A stretch of DNA of 64,000 nt from Branchiostoma floridae (taxonomy: Eukaryota; Chordata; Leptocardii; Amphioxiformes; Branchiostomatidae): positions 31,927,013 to 31,991,012 of the forward strand of contig NC_049979.1 in NCBI RefSeq assembly GCF_000003815.2, given 5' to 3'. Positions 44,913-55,518 of the stretch are shown here, piece after piece. Positions within the stretch are counted from its first letter, which is position 1, and every line of letters begins with the position of its first letter. The position numbers and the translations under genes were made by a program. Below the pieces are notes generated by a model. The model was not told the DNA's origin. It was given only the letters and a program-made list of their open reading frames with translations, and made no database searches.

Positions 44913-46074
44913 CCGGTGTGACAGCGTTCTCGAAATCACTAGCGATCTCGCCCCCCCGGGGCGAAATCACTAGCGATCTCGCCCTCCCCGGCTAGTGATC
45001 TCGCCCCCCTACCTCGCCCCCCTTTAGCGATTTCGCCCCCCCCCCCCCAAAAAAAGGGTTTACATGACATTTTAGAAGTTGATTGGTATAAATCACACAA
45101 TGCAGTTTCAGAATGATATAAGTACACGAGTTTGATACGTAACTCCATCCATAGTATCAATAACGTAAGTACATGGCAATAAGATAGTTGAACATGTTTC
45201 AGACAAGGAGGGCTGGGTCCCTTGTATTCCCTTTATTGCATGTACCAGAGTCTCGACATGAGATATATTTAATTGTATTCACCTGTCCTCAAGCAACCTA
45301 TATATCTCCAATATGAAGTCTCTATTATGAATTGACCACAAAAGAACCATGTCATGTCTTTAGTGATTATGCAAATAAGGTATTCATTAGAATAATGCAC
45401 ATTTTGGTGTATGCACCTAGTCAAGGGGTATCTTCACCTTCAATATGACTGTTTTTCTAGTATTTAGAAACTGGTACGTTATATGCACCTGCCCTATGGA
45501 TATCTTCACCTCCAATATGACTGTTTTTCTAGTATTTAGGAACTGGTGTTTTACCCGTGTTTCTTAAGACTGGTACTTGGCCATTTTTTTGTAGCATTTA
45601 GCAACAGGTATATGAACTTGTGCGTAGATAGTGTTTATAATGAGAAACTATTATTCAGTTGTGTTTTTCTTAGTGCTTTGGAAGTGTTTTCTGCACAAGA
45701 AAGAAAATACTGTGACAAATTGAAAACATATAGCTGACGCATTCCGTACCATAGACGGTGTTGATTTATACGTTCACAATAGCATTGTTTTCTATGCCAC
45801 CTCTGCCATGTCAGCTGCAAACAAAATTGTCTTTTCAATGTAGTGTTTGCACCGAACAAGGTATGACATCTTACGGTAATAAGGTGCCATATAGGTACCA
45901 GGTAACGCACAAACTATGTTACTCCAGGGTGCAGTATAGTACCAGGTAGCGCACCTAATATGTAGTAACCAGCTGCTCTTAAGACCCCTCCGAGGAATAC
46001 TAGTAATGTTCTGGGGGGGGGGGGGGCGAAAACGCTAAAGGGGGGCGAAAACGCTAGTGATCTCGTCACACCGG
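44913..46074. mobile_element. Non-autonomous TIR element, CCGGTGTGAC ends
   Basis: Left end CCGGTGTGAC (44913) followed by CTAGCGATCTCGCCCCCC in several tandem variants to about 45050. The right end is the inverse: GGGGGGGCGAAAACGCTAG, then GATCTCGTCACACCGG (46074). The ends thus combine a 10-bp terminal repeat with subterminal TAGCG-TCTCGCCCC repeats. The interior has no transposase ORF; a block of about 67 bp ('ATCTTCACC(T/C)(T/C)CAATATGACTG') is duplicated near 45430-45545. Target duplication not clear. A superfamily cannot be assigned. Confidence 0.7.
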
Positions 46075-46120
46075 ACTGAACCATTACCAAAAATGAAAAT
46101 GGCCATTGAGTCGTGGTAAA

Positions 46121-46348
46121 TGAATAAATAGATAAATAAATAAAAAGATAAATAAAAAGATAAATAAATAAATAAGTAAGTAAATAAATAAATAGATAAA
46201 TAAATGAATAAATAAATATAAATAAATAAATAAATAAATGAATTAATTTATTAATAAATTAATCAATTTATTAATCTATTAATTTATTAATTTATTGATT
46301 AATTAATTAATTAATTAATTAATTAATTTACTTATTTATTAATTTATT
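46121..46348 (+). repeat. AT microsatellite (AAAT/ATTA type)
   Basis: Runs of AATAAATAGATAAATAA grading into TTAATTAATTAA and TTATTAATTTATTAA. Low complexity; possibly an expanded retrotransposon tail. Confidence 0.9.
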
Positions 46349-46467
46349 CTGGGTTCGTTCGTGGTCTGTGTCAGGGAGTTTGGATCGCTTGGTGGCCTTC
46401 TTCACCCTTGATATCTTTGTTTCAAAATGCAAACCGATGTGTAAAACAAGCATTGTTTGAGCGTTAA

Positions 46468-47441
46468 CCCTCAAACACCCGAGTGGGGTCCGTTTGGACC
46501 CCAGGCGTACATTTTGCAGTGCCATTTGAACATTTTTAATCTGAAGAAAAATTCCTTCCGTGACTTTGTCAGCCAACATCTTCTATACATTCTCCTACGT
46601 TTTTATGAAGATTGGTACAATACTGTGGAAGCTATAAAGAAAGTCCGTGATCAGTCCGTCTGGGGTCCAAACGGACCCCAGCAAAAAAGTGTAGCATTTG
46701 AAAAAAACTTTTTAGTCTAACTTCCTAACTATTTATCGTATCACCACCAAACTTTCAGAGCATAATAAACATGTAAAACTAAATCCTCATGAAAACTTAT
46801 GTGTCATCACAATATAAAATGACGACATTATGACGTCATTAATCTAACAAGGGCGGCCATCTTGGATTTTGACTAATGACGTCATGAAATTTGCATAAAT
46901 TATGAACTTTGAATCATGAAAAAAGCATTGAATTTCATAGAATTTTATTGTTGTTAGAAAACAAGCATTGTTTACCAAGAAAACCTTGTTTAAATCGAAA
47001 TTGGCAAATTTTGGCAAAAGTATGCCTGTCATAATTCCGTTGCAATGGCAACCCCAAATAATGATAAATTTACTTTATTGACAAAAAAATTTTGCTAACA
47101 ATATTTTGTGATATATAACCAAGTTTAGTAGCTTTAGCACTAGCCGTTAATGAGTTATGCGACATAAAGTTTGCTGAGGGCCTCAAAATTCCCCTCTCTG
47201 GTCAGAATAGGTTTTGTGCAAAAGATGGTCCTTCTGATCTTTTGCATAAATTATGATAATGAGGTGGAATTAGCAACACATTAACACATGTCGAACTATT
47301 CCTCTTACGTTGATGAAGCAATGTATGTACGATGATCACCGATAGGAATTGGAACTGAGATTTTATGAACAAAACATTTTGGGGTCCGTTTGGACCCCAC
47401 TCGGTCATTTTAGTCGCAAAAAAAGGTCGGGTGCTTGAGGG
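46468..47441 (+). mobile_element. Intact TTAA-type element, CCCTCAAACACCCGAG family
   Basis: TTAA (46464-46467), CCCTCAAACACCCGAG, TGGGGTCCGTTTGGACCCC; right end GGGGTCCGTTTGGACCCCAC, GGTCGGGTGCTTGAGGG, TTAA (47442-47445); 974 bp. The best copy of its family. GTTGCAATGGCAAC at 47039, CCATCTTGGATTTTGACTAATGACGTCATG near 46855 and ACGACATTATGACGTCATTA are present. No transposase ORF. Confidence 0.92.
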
Positions 47442-47445
47442 TTAA

Positions 47446-48650
47446 ATGATGTATAACATGTGGGATTGTAAGATAGCGATGTGATAGTTACCTTCGCCAA
47501 GAACGTTATATTTTGGGTAGCCTTTGTATGTGCATGTGTGTGTTTGTAAAAGACCATCATAACTCGAGAACGCCTGGATGGATTTAATTGATATTTGGTA
47601 TGTGGGTAGGTCTTGTTAAGACCTGGAAACGATAAGATTTAAGATCCCCTAGCTGCCTGTTACGGTACTGCAGCAGAACGTCATGGTTTGATATCACGAG
47701 TTCTGGACATGTTGCGGCTATGAATTTTAAGTGGTAGACAGCTCTTGAAGCCGTGAGTTATATAAGTGGTATAGGTTTGGACTCCCTAGCGGCTTGTTTT
47801 GGAACTGCAGGACAGGTTTAGTGTAAGACTTTGAAAGGGAATAACTCAAGATGGGGTTGACGGATTGTTATGATTTTTAGTATGTGGATTGGTTACGTGA
47901 TGCTTCATATAATAACATATCAATTATGCAGATTAAAAGGTAATTTGCATAATAAATTGGGAAATTGTCTAAACATGTTCAATTCAATTATAGGACCATC
48001 GCAACATGTGACCTTTGTAACTGAGTAAGAGTATATTGATAAATATATATTATGCAAAATAAAGACCTAATTTGCATAAATAATGAGGAAATGCTTTAAT
48101 GTCATTGTGGTAGGCTAGAGAAGATGATCAACTGATACGATTTATGTAAATGAGGGTTTGTTTTGCAAAATCGATGAGAAGCATTTACATTATTAGTTCA
48201 CCCTTCGCTCACAAGAGAACCCCTTTTGACAGCAATGCACTCTGAACATTAATCGCCAGGCGAATTGAATACGACTATTAAAACCCATAAATAAGAACAA
48301 TCTTTAATACTTATAAACAATAAAACCGTCGCTATGGCAATGATTTTATTGTCACACTTTTTGTAATATGTTTAGATCTCGGTTGAAATTCTTGAGAGGT
48401 TACAGTGTTCATGTTCACTTCTAGCATAGTATTTAGTTACCAATGTGTTTTTGGCACTGGAAGCTTCTCATGCGGTAACCACTCGCCCATCACGGCACTT
48501 CTATTGGTTTAAAGTATGTGTATTATTGAGGGTTAGCTGTGTAGAGGTTAATATGCAGAAATTGAATAAGATCTTCACGTCCAATTTAATTAAAATTGAA
48601 CAATAGAGCCCCAACGCCAAAGAACATTTGTTCTGGCAAATGAAACTAGC
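47446..48650. other. Intergenic, possible dispersed repeat
   Basis: ACCTTCGCCAAGAACGTTAT with a following TGTGTGTTTG block and TGGGTAGGTCTTGTTAAGA (about 47490-47630) looks like a low-grade dispersed repeat common in marine invertebrate genomes; I cannot name it. No gene seen. Confidence 0.35.
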
Positions 48651-48679
48651 TGACGTGTACATATACATCGATACATATA

Positions 48680-48805
48680 TCTTTACATATATCTATCTAT
48701 CCATATCTATCTGTCTATCTACATCTGTCTATCTATCTCATCATCATCATCATCATCATCTATCTATCTATCTATCTTTCTCTCTCTCTATATATATATA
48801 TATCC
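48680..48805 (+). repeat. Microsatellite (CTAT/ATC/TA)
   Basis: CTATCTATCTGTCTAT runs, then a (CAT)n stretch at about 48739-48760, more CTAT, and TATATATATATA. The 'poly-His' ORF across it is an artefact. Confidence 0.95.
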
Positions 48806-49140
48806 CTTACGAGCGATTTGTCAAGTATATTGTAACATGTATTTTTTCACAATACATGTGCCTATAAAAAAACAGGGTTTCTAGCGCATTGACCCAGTGA
48901 GAACTGCGTTTTGAGCGAGTCAGTGCACATCCTTTGTGAAATGCACCTATACGTATAAATGCCATGAGTAGACAGTGTCGTTGTAAGAATAAAACCCTTG
49001 GATTTGACATTGGTCAGTTTATTTGGTGGTTTATTACCGCTCATTCGTCACGTTTTCGGACGAGCGTTTAATACATAGAAAAGGGTGGGGGCATGATTAC
49101 ACCTGTTCTTTCAAAACATAATCCACAGTTTACAGCAGTT

Positions 49141-49936
49141 TTACTTACCATATTTTAGGTTCTCAACAGATGAAAGCAAAACATGACCCTTTGTAAATGC
49201 ACTTTGGCGTTTAACAATTAGGGCTTTAATGGCTGGAGTGACCCAGGGTTTGTCTCTGCAGTGGAGGGATACCACTTTGGTCGGGAAGTACTTATCCACT
49301 GCGCACTTTAGTGTGCGGTAGAAAGCTGAGGTGGCTTGCACAACTTCGTTCAACGAATGAGTGGTGATCCAGGACCCAAATGCTCTGGAATCAGAGTCGC
49401 GCATCGGACGTACTACTTTTTTTGTGGATTGCATTTAGTGTCGTTCTTTGTTTACCGGGCAGAATGACACAGTAGTGAACCAACCGGGAGAGCGATGAGT
49501 GGAGAGTTGTAGAAACTACTCGCATTAGTCAGTATCTGATCCAGAACTGCTACGCCGAGAGTTGGAGCTTTGACGATTTGCTGTAAAGAACTGTAACAGC
49601 ACAGCTCAGAGATGTCAAGGCGACTGAGATCGCCCAGAACGACTACCCCTATATCAGGATATGAGTTGCGGAGCACGTCGACAGATTCCGAAAGGTGATC
49701 GAGTAATGTATTTTTGTGAATTGAGGCTTGACGGTTGTAGACAGTGCAAAGGGCGAGGGATGTAACATCCCTTGGGAGCCTTGGTGGTCTAAGGTGCACC
49801 CATGCGCACTCCAATTCCTCAGGTACCGCCACATCCAAGGGTGTGCTTGTGATGTCATATTTTACGTAAAAAGCGACTCCTCCTCCTCTCCTGTCAGAAC
49901 GGTCTTTCCGGTACAGGTTATATCCCTCAATACTCG
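49141..49936 (-). mobile_element. LINE ORF2 endonuclease C-terminal fragment
   Basis: Minus strand from 49936: GYNLYRKDRSDRRGGGVAFY, VPEELECAWVHLRPPRLPRD, YPDIGVVVLGDLSRLDISEL (the GDFN-type catalytic block), VLDQILTNAS (the SxxDH-like end), then after a frame break HSLNEVVQATSAFYRTLKCA, FPTKVV, KPWVTPAIKALI. This is the AP-endonuclease half plus linker of a non-LTR retrotransposon. It begins exactly beside a 22-bp minisatellite and ends before the reverse transcriptase. Confidence 0.8.
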
Positions 49937-49942
49937 AAGGAT

Positions 49943-50112
49943 CCTCGGCTTGGGGCCGAAGTCTCCTCGGCTTGGGGCCGAAGTCTCCTCGGCTTGGGGC
50001 CGAAGTCTCCTCGGCTTGGGGCCGAAGTCTCCTCGGCTTGGGGCCGAAGTCTCCTCGGCTTGGGGCCGAAGTCTCCTCGGCTTGGGGCCGAAGTCTCCTC
50101 GGCTTGGGGCCG
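49943..50112 (+). repeat. 22-bp minisatellite, eight copies
   Basis: CTCGGCTTGGGGCCGAAGTC and two more bases, repeated at 49944, 49966, 49988, 50010, 50032, 50054, 50076 and 50098 with almost no change. The unit holds the near-palindrome CGGCTTGGGGCCG. All six frames are open across it, so the ORFs there carry no weight. Confidence 0.97.
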
Positions 50113-50114
50113 GA

Positions 50115-50460
50115 ATGTCATGATTGGCAGGGGGCCGAAGTGTCCATGTGCCGAAATGTCCTACATGCTTTTAAGGTTCTCAGCAACGTTTATGTCGCAT
50201 AACTATGCACAGGTAGTGCTTAAGATACAAAACTTGGTAACAATAATTTATAGTGACGACACAGATATTTTCATGAGGATTAATATTTAATTGTTTATTA
50301 TTGTCCGAACGTTTAGTGGTCATACGATAAGTAGTTAAAGAGTAAGTCTCAAAATTTTGTTTAAAAAACTGCACTTGGACCACAAACGGACCGAACACAG
50401 ACTTTCTTTATATTCTTTATATTGTCCAGAGTTTTGAACTATAAAACTGTGGCGGATGTT
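50115..50460 (-). mobile_element. Degenerate TTAA-type element fragment
   Basis: GTTTATGTCGCATAACTATG, TTTTCATGAGGATTAATATTTAA, GTCATACGATAAGTAGTTA and GGACCACAAACGGACC follow, in reverse, the interior of the CCCTCAAACACCCGAG family (compare 46600-46830). No terminal ends left. Confidence 0.55.
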
Positions 50461-50474
50461 TCGTGTAAGACATC

Positions 50475-50978
50475 ATGAAATCGCCGGCAAGTGCAGCCAG
50501 GCTTGCGGGGGTCTCTCGGGGTCCATGCCCGATCGCGCCGTCCATATGTACGCTACATAATCACGATGTACACGTCGATAACGTCACGAATTTGTCGGCA
50601 AGCGCAGCTAGGGATGCGGGGGCCTGTCAGGGCCCGTGCCCGATCGCGCTGTCCATGTGTACGCTACATCATCACGATGTACACGTTGATAACGTCACGA
50701 AATTGTTGGCAAGCGCAGCCAGGGATACGGGGGCCTGTCGGGGCCCGTGCCCGATCGCGCCGTCCATGTGTACGCTGCATCATCACGAAATGCGCGTCGA
50801 TAACGTCACGAAATTGTCGGCAAGCGCAGCCAGGGATGCGGGGGGCCTGTCGGGGCCATGCCCGATCGCGCTGTCCATGTGTACGCCGCATCATCACTAT
50901 GTACGCGTCGATAAGTTGGTAAAGAGGAACCATATTAAACGGGGAGGACTGTTGTCGGGGAAATTCCGCTCGATATAA
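50475..50978 (+). repeat. Four 111-bp tandem repeats (37 codons), open frames
   Basis: Units start at about 50485, 50596, 50707 and 50818 (CGGCAAGCGCAGCCAGG...), exactly 111 bp apart. Because 111 is a multiple of three, frames stay open: plus-strand 50475-50978 (167 codons, unit motif SASAARDAG.C.GPCPIA, then MCTLHHHDVHVDNVTK) and 50491-50922, and one on the minus strand. Each unit contains ATAACGTCACGAA, a half-CRE-like word. I see no protein family, and several frames being open at once argues for a non-coding satellite. A real repeat protein is not excluded. Confidence 0.85.
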
Positions 50979-51261
50979 CGTCCTAGGGAGGAAGGAGGAA
51001 GTTATGCCATGGTGAGTAGAAGTAATTTTATGGAACGTTGATATTAATATTTTTCAGTTGTACTTGTAGTTGTACTCTGCTCTCTCTCTACTCTATATGA
51101 AGCATGGACATGGGAACCTGGCCTAATTCAGACTACGCTTTAATAGTCCACAGTTTAGTCTTTGTTCTGTGCGTTTAGTACAACGTTGTACGTGTACACA
51201 ACCAAGATACGCTACTGAAGCACAGAGAAAAACAACTTCGCTGGAATTTCACAACTTTATC

Positions 51262-51390
51262 CCCTTGGGGGCAGACAGCACAGTCTCTAAAGCTTGACTC
51301 CCTGCTGACAATTATCTCGATAGCCCATCCGAACTGTTCAGACGGTTCGGGATTCACTGTGGCGTGTCCAGAGATCCGCCTAGCTCCGAC
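51262..51390 (+). repeat. Duplicated block, copy 1
   Basis: Shares with 52127-52255, in order, CCCCTTGGGG/CCCCAGGGG, GCTTGAC(T/A)CCCTGCTGACAA, CATCCGAACTGTTCAGA/GTCCGAACGTTCAGA, CGGTTCGGGA, and CACTGTGGCGTGT. No coding potential; unknown repeat. Confidence 0.6.
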
Positions 51391-52126
51391 ATGTCCGACC
51401 AAGAACGTTAACGTTGCCCCCAACCAGGGAGGTTTTATCAAACCCGGGACATTGAGGAAACAACTTCGTAACCTTCGTCATGGATTTAAAATTACCTCCG
51501 ATCAGTGGTGTATGCGGAAGTTGTAAGACGATCATAATCACATCATTATGATATAATTTGCAACGGTACGTGGTAACATGACTTCCTCCTTGATGCAACA
51601 AGTGAAAATACGTCATACCAATGTGTTTCCATGAAAATGGGCGCTAAAACATGTGCATAATACAGGCTCCCCAGGAGTCCGTGCGGAAAAAATACATGGA
51701 TGCTACAGTTAGCCAGGAGACTCTGTTGTTGATTATTTCACATCCAACACACGCTAAACGATATAAAACAGTTTCTTACCAGTTCAGTCTTGAACAAGAA
51801 GGGATGTTTGTATTCCATTCCGTTCGTATCGGTTGGATCGGCACCAGAACACAATTCCAGTCACAATTGTTTGTGTTGTTAGTCCTTTTCCATCTCTCCA
51901 TCTCTCCATGGCAGTTTGATGCATCCTGACCCGAAACGACAACGTAAAAACCCCTCACGCGACACCTCTTCCAACTTATCCATGATAGTCTTTACATTTA
52001 GCCTTAGTATAAGGCTAAAAAGCGGAAAAATAACACAGGACATCAGCAAACGGTTTACTGATGAATTTTCAATTTGAAATGACCGCGACGCACGCGCAAT
52101 GTAGTTAGTTTAATCACATGTTATCC

Positions 52127-52255
52127 CCAGGGGAAGACAGGAGTATCTTTCAAGCTTGACACCCTGCTGACAATAATTAATAGCCGGTCCGAACGTTCAG
52201 AACGGTTCGGGAGGCACTGTGGCGTGTTCTGAGATCCGCCTGTCCCTGGCCCGAT
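52127..52255 (+). repeat. Duplicated block, copy 2
   Basis: Direct repeat of 51262-51390, about 865 bp downstream, moderately diverged. Confidence 0.6.
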
Positions 52256-52822
52256 CCAGGACAGTTCTCATTTCATATTACGAAGGATGAAGCGTCCACA
52301 TTTCTCTGGGGAACATGCCACCGACCCGTAGATTGTGCGTCACCATCCCCAACCCCTATCACTACTGAATGATTTGCGACGCACGGGTAGTGAATTGTCT
52401 CTCCTTCTGTAAGTGTAACGTGGATGCAGCCATTCACGGCGTTTCTTTATCCGGTCGTCGCTTCGACTAACGAGTAATATATTTTCGAATTTATTGTACA
52501 TTTGTGCTCCTCAAGCTAATTACAGGTCAATATGATAAAGTAGTTCTAACCCTTCTAACGAGAAATAAGTCATTGATTATTTATGTAAAATTGTGGCGTT
52601 AGATGTTCGGCTAACCGTTACCCGTGCCCTGTTTTGGATACTGTACTCCAGTGTGACACAGCACTGCACTTGTTTTTAGTCCCACTTTCTTCATATAATG
52701 TCAAGGGGAATATTACTGGTCAAAATCAACAAGTTTTAGATAATTCAGAGGACCCAAACTCGATTGAAGTCTCGCTGCAAAGTTACCGGCAGTCAGGTCG
52801 TCCAACAGGTGCTCCAACTGGT

Positions 52823-53109
52823 TAAAAAAAGTTAAAGTTTGCCCATGCATCTACAGACGCGAAGGGTGGCGCCCATCTCCACTTCAAAGCCCTTGGGCCA
52901 CACATGTGCAAGCCACTACAGCAGGGGGCTGGTCCGCTGGTAGTGATGTGTGTTTAACTTCCACACTCTTCCTCTTAAGTGCTGAGTGCTAAGCAGAGAA
53001 AGCAGCATGTACCATTTTTAGAGTCTTTGGTATGACTCGGCCGGGGATCGAACTCACGATCTACCGAATGTAAGGCGAACACTCTACCCACTAGGCCATT
53101 GCACCGGGT
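52823..53109 (-). mobile_element. tRNA-derived SINE with target-site duplication
   Basis: The minus strand from 53109 opens CCCGGTGCAATGGCCTAGTG (A-box) and GAGTTCGATCCCCGG (B-box), then a body with GGTACATGCTGCTTTCTCTG and GAGATGGGCGCCACCCTTCG, and an A/T-rich end near 52823. The 10-bp word TCCAACTGGT flanks both sides (52813-52822 and 53110-53119). A different family from the SINE at 15886 and 60063. Confidence 0.88.
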
Positions 53110-54020
53110 TCCAACTGGTACGACTCACAAAAAAGTTCCTCGTCGGCCAAAGCCTGCGCTTTGACTCCAAACGGTGATGGAAATTTTAGAAAGTGAGAAA
53201 CATTTAAAATATTGCACTTCACAAATCATGTTAGGTATTGTCCACAAGGCGAGGTAATGCCGGACGTCATGAAAGGTAATAAAGATATATACATTTTCAA
53301 CATTGTATCCCGTATCATTGCACATTTGGACAGAATCGTCGCTTGCTACCATGACAGTCACTGGAAACGAAGAGCTACTCAATGTCGTCCTGTTTGTAAA
53401 GCGCCAGAGATAATTATTTAATCCTAGGGTAGAAAGATTAGTTCTACAGAGAACAATGGTGGTCTAGAGATCTGTAACTTTTCCCCTCCCGTTTTAACGC
53501 CGTGCAAGCATGATCAATCCCGGGGTGTGTGGTGCACCGGTGAAAACTTGTGCCAGGGTGACCTACAATAGTATTGTCTTTTATTCTTCTTATAGTACTT
53601 TGCTGCACTGCGTTTGGAAGACAACGGTTCTATAGGTGCGGGCAATGTACTTAGCAAATCAAACACAGCAGCAGAGCGGGAGAATGTAGCATTCGTGTGA
53701 GTTAGAAACGAAATACGGAATGCCGAATTGTAATTCGCCATGCCACTGCGTGACTATCCACAAGGTATCTGCTGTTACGTTTTTCTCATTTACCGCCAGA
53801 GAAAAATATAGAGACAAACAGAAACAGGACTAAAACATATTCATTCTTCATAAGAACAGATTTCGTAACAAAAAGTAATTCATTATGTTCCTATAGATAT
53901 TCATATGTAATGTTAAGTTATAGACCTGACGAAAGTCGCTTTACTTTTGTCGTGTCAACAAAGATTTTATATGCTGCATGCACGGCATTGGTGTACGAGA
54001 TGCGATGGAAAGACTGGTAC

Positions 54021-54219
54021 CTGGGTACGTCGAGAGGGTAAACATGTAGGTGTGATCCGCGCACTCAACGCCGCATGGGCGTGATGGACAATCCAAACTC
54101 CGCTGCAAGTCAGAGCAGACCGACTTCATTAGACCGCCCGGCGGGACCATGAACAGGCATTTGTCGCAGTTCTCCAAGACGTATTTTCCCGTCCATAAAA
54201 CTCGGACAGGGCCCACAAC
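54021..54219 (-). CDS. Exon-like Cys-rich ORF, unknown
   Basis: A 199-bp stretch bounded by TTTAG (acceptor) and CCCAG|GTACCAG (donor) reads GPVRVLWTGKYVLENCDKC, LFMVPPGG, VCSDLQRSLDCPSRPCGVEC, ADHTYMFTLSTYP. Six cysteines and a G/C-biased third position make it look coding, unlike its AT-rich surroundings. Neighbouring ORFs do not join to it in phase. I do not recognise the family; possibly an extracellular protein. Confidence 0.4.
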
Positions 54220-54789
54220 CTAAATTACGTCACGAAATGTGCCAATGTAACTACGAGAATTTTGGCATTGTCTGAATCACTTAAATTTATTGTAAAATTT
54301 CCCGTTTGTCACATTTCTGCGAATGTTTAAAAGTTCTTATTGACGACCAGGGGGGTCGTGGTTGAACAGCGTGTTTTGGCTCGGCATATTCGTATGAATA
54401 TCCAAGAAACTATATCCAATATAGGGTATATATGTACTTTGCGGCCCACCACGTCTTTCTGTTGAGCCGATAAAATTGATTTGTGTTGAGGATCTAGTGA
54501 AGCTTCAATGTATATTTGTATGAAAGTATGTAACATTTCATCTTTGTTTAACTCACGTTTTTGGTACCTTATTCTGGCCAGCAGATTCGATGGTGCCAAA
54601 ACGTTTTGGGCGTGTGAGCTTCCGGGCATTTGTGCGATGTTTTCTCCTTACGTCGGCAATAGCATGTTCCGGACCCATTTCTCTTTGCGTTGCATTTGGA
54701 GCGCGAACGGTTGCCTGGCAGTTGGTCTTGCAATGCGTCGAACGCTTATGCAATGCGTACGCCGACACCGCTAATCTTACTACACGGTC

Positions 54790-55030
54790 GATGTCTTTAT
54801 TCTACGGTCGAGAATTACGGCACGGACGAAATCCTTATTCCACGGTCGAACCTAGTTATTTCAAAATCCTTATTCCACGTTCGGTCGAGTGCTTACTCCA
54901 CGGTTGAGCTCGCCCGACCGTGGAATAAGGATTAAGCCCTCCACCGACCGCGGAATAAGGATTAAGCCCTCGCCCGATCGTGGAATAAGGATTAAGCCCA
55001 CGACCGACCGTGGAATAAGGATTAGGGGAT
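54790..55030. repeat. Head-to-head cluster of CGGTCG-GGAATAAGG repeats
   Basis: On the plus strand CGACCGTGGAATAAGGATTA recurs four times at exactly 30-bp steps (GGAATAAGG at 54922, 54952, 54982, 55012). Immediately to the left the complement AATCCTTATTCCACGGTCG occurs about four times at irregular spacing (54795-54905). The centre of symmetry lies near 54905-54910. The Arg/Ile/Lys-rich ORFs here are by-products. Confidence 0.9.
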
Positions 55031-55054
55031 CTTTCACACCTCTACCAAACAGAA

Positions 55055-55287
55055 ATACACACACACACACACACTGAGTTGTGTATTTGTGTGTTTATTC
55101 TAGATCGACTAGTTAGGCATTCGTGTACAAAAAAAACAAGAAACCCCAAAGTGGGCACAACTCTTACTTTCTGCTACTCTACACGATTGTTTTATCATAA
55201 AATGCGTTGCTATTGATCTTTTTTTATTTTGCACTGTGCGACATTCAAAGATCAACATATCTATCTCCCTGTCTCTCTCTCTATATA

Positions 55288-55354
<67 letters not shown>

Positions 55355-55390
55355 TATTTATATATATGTATATAAATTTATATATATAGT
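55055..55390 (+). repeat. (AC)n and (TA)n microsatellites
   Basis: ACACACACACAC at 55058-55073; CTCTCTCTATATATATATG then an uninterrupted TA run of about 70 bases near 55280-55345, grading into TTTATATATATG. Confidence 0.95.
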
Positions 55391-55518
55391 AGCAGTGTTT
55401 GTTATCTAATACTTCTAATACGGCCCTTAGAAAACACAGATGTCAATTGAAATATTTTATTTATCTTCAAAAATAAAACATGTACATCCTTTGTACATCA
55501 TCTGACGGTGGTTATATA

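Larger units (their letters stand above)
50979..52812. other. No gene recognised
   Basis: Apart from the duplicated blocks, this region holds only short ORFs without splice or family support. Confidence 0.35.

Noticed and set aside
48628..48867. His-rich protein
   Set aside because: It is the translation of a (CAT)n/(CTAT)n microsatellite.
49943..50290. Repeat proteins of LGLGPKSPRLGAEV type
   Set aside because: They are open in all frames of a 22-bp minisatellite; reading frame length is a by-product of the missing stop codons in the unit.
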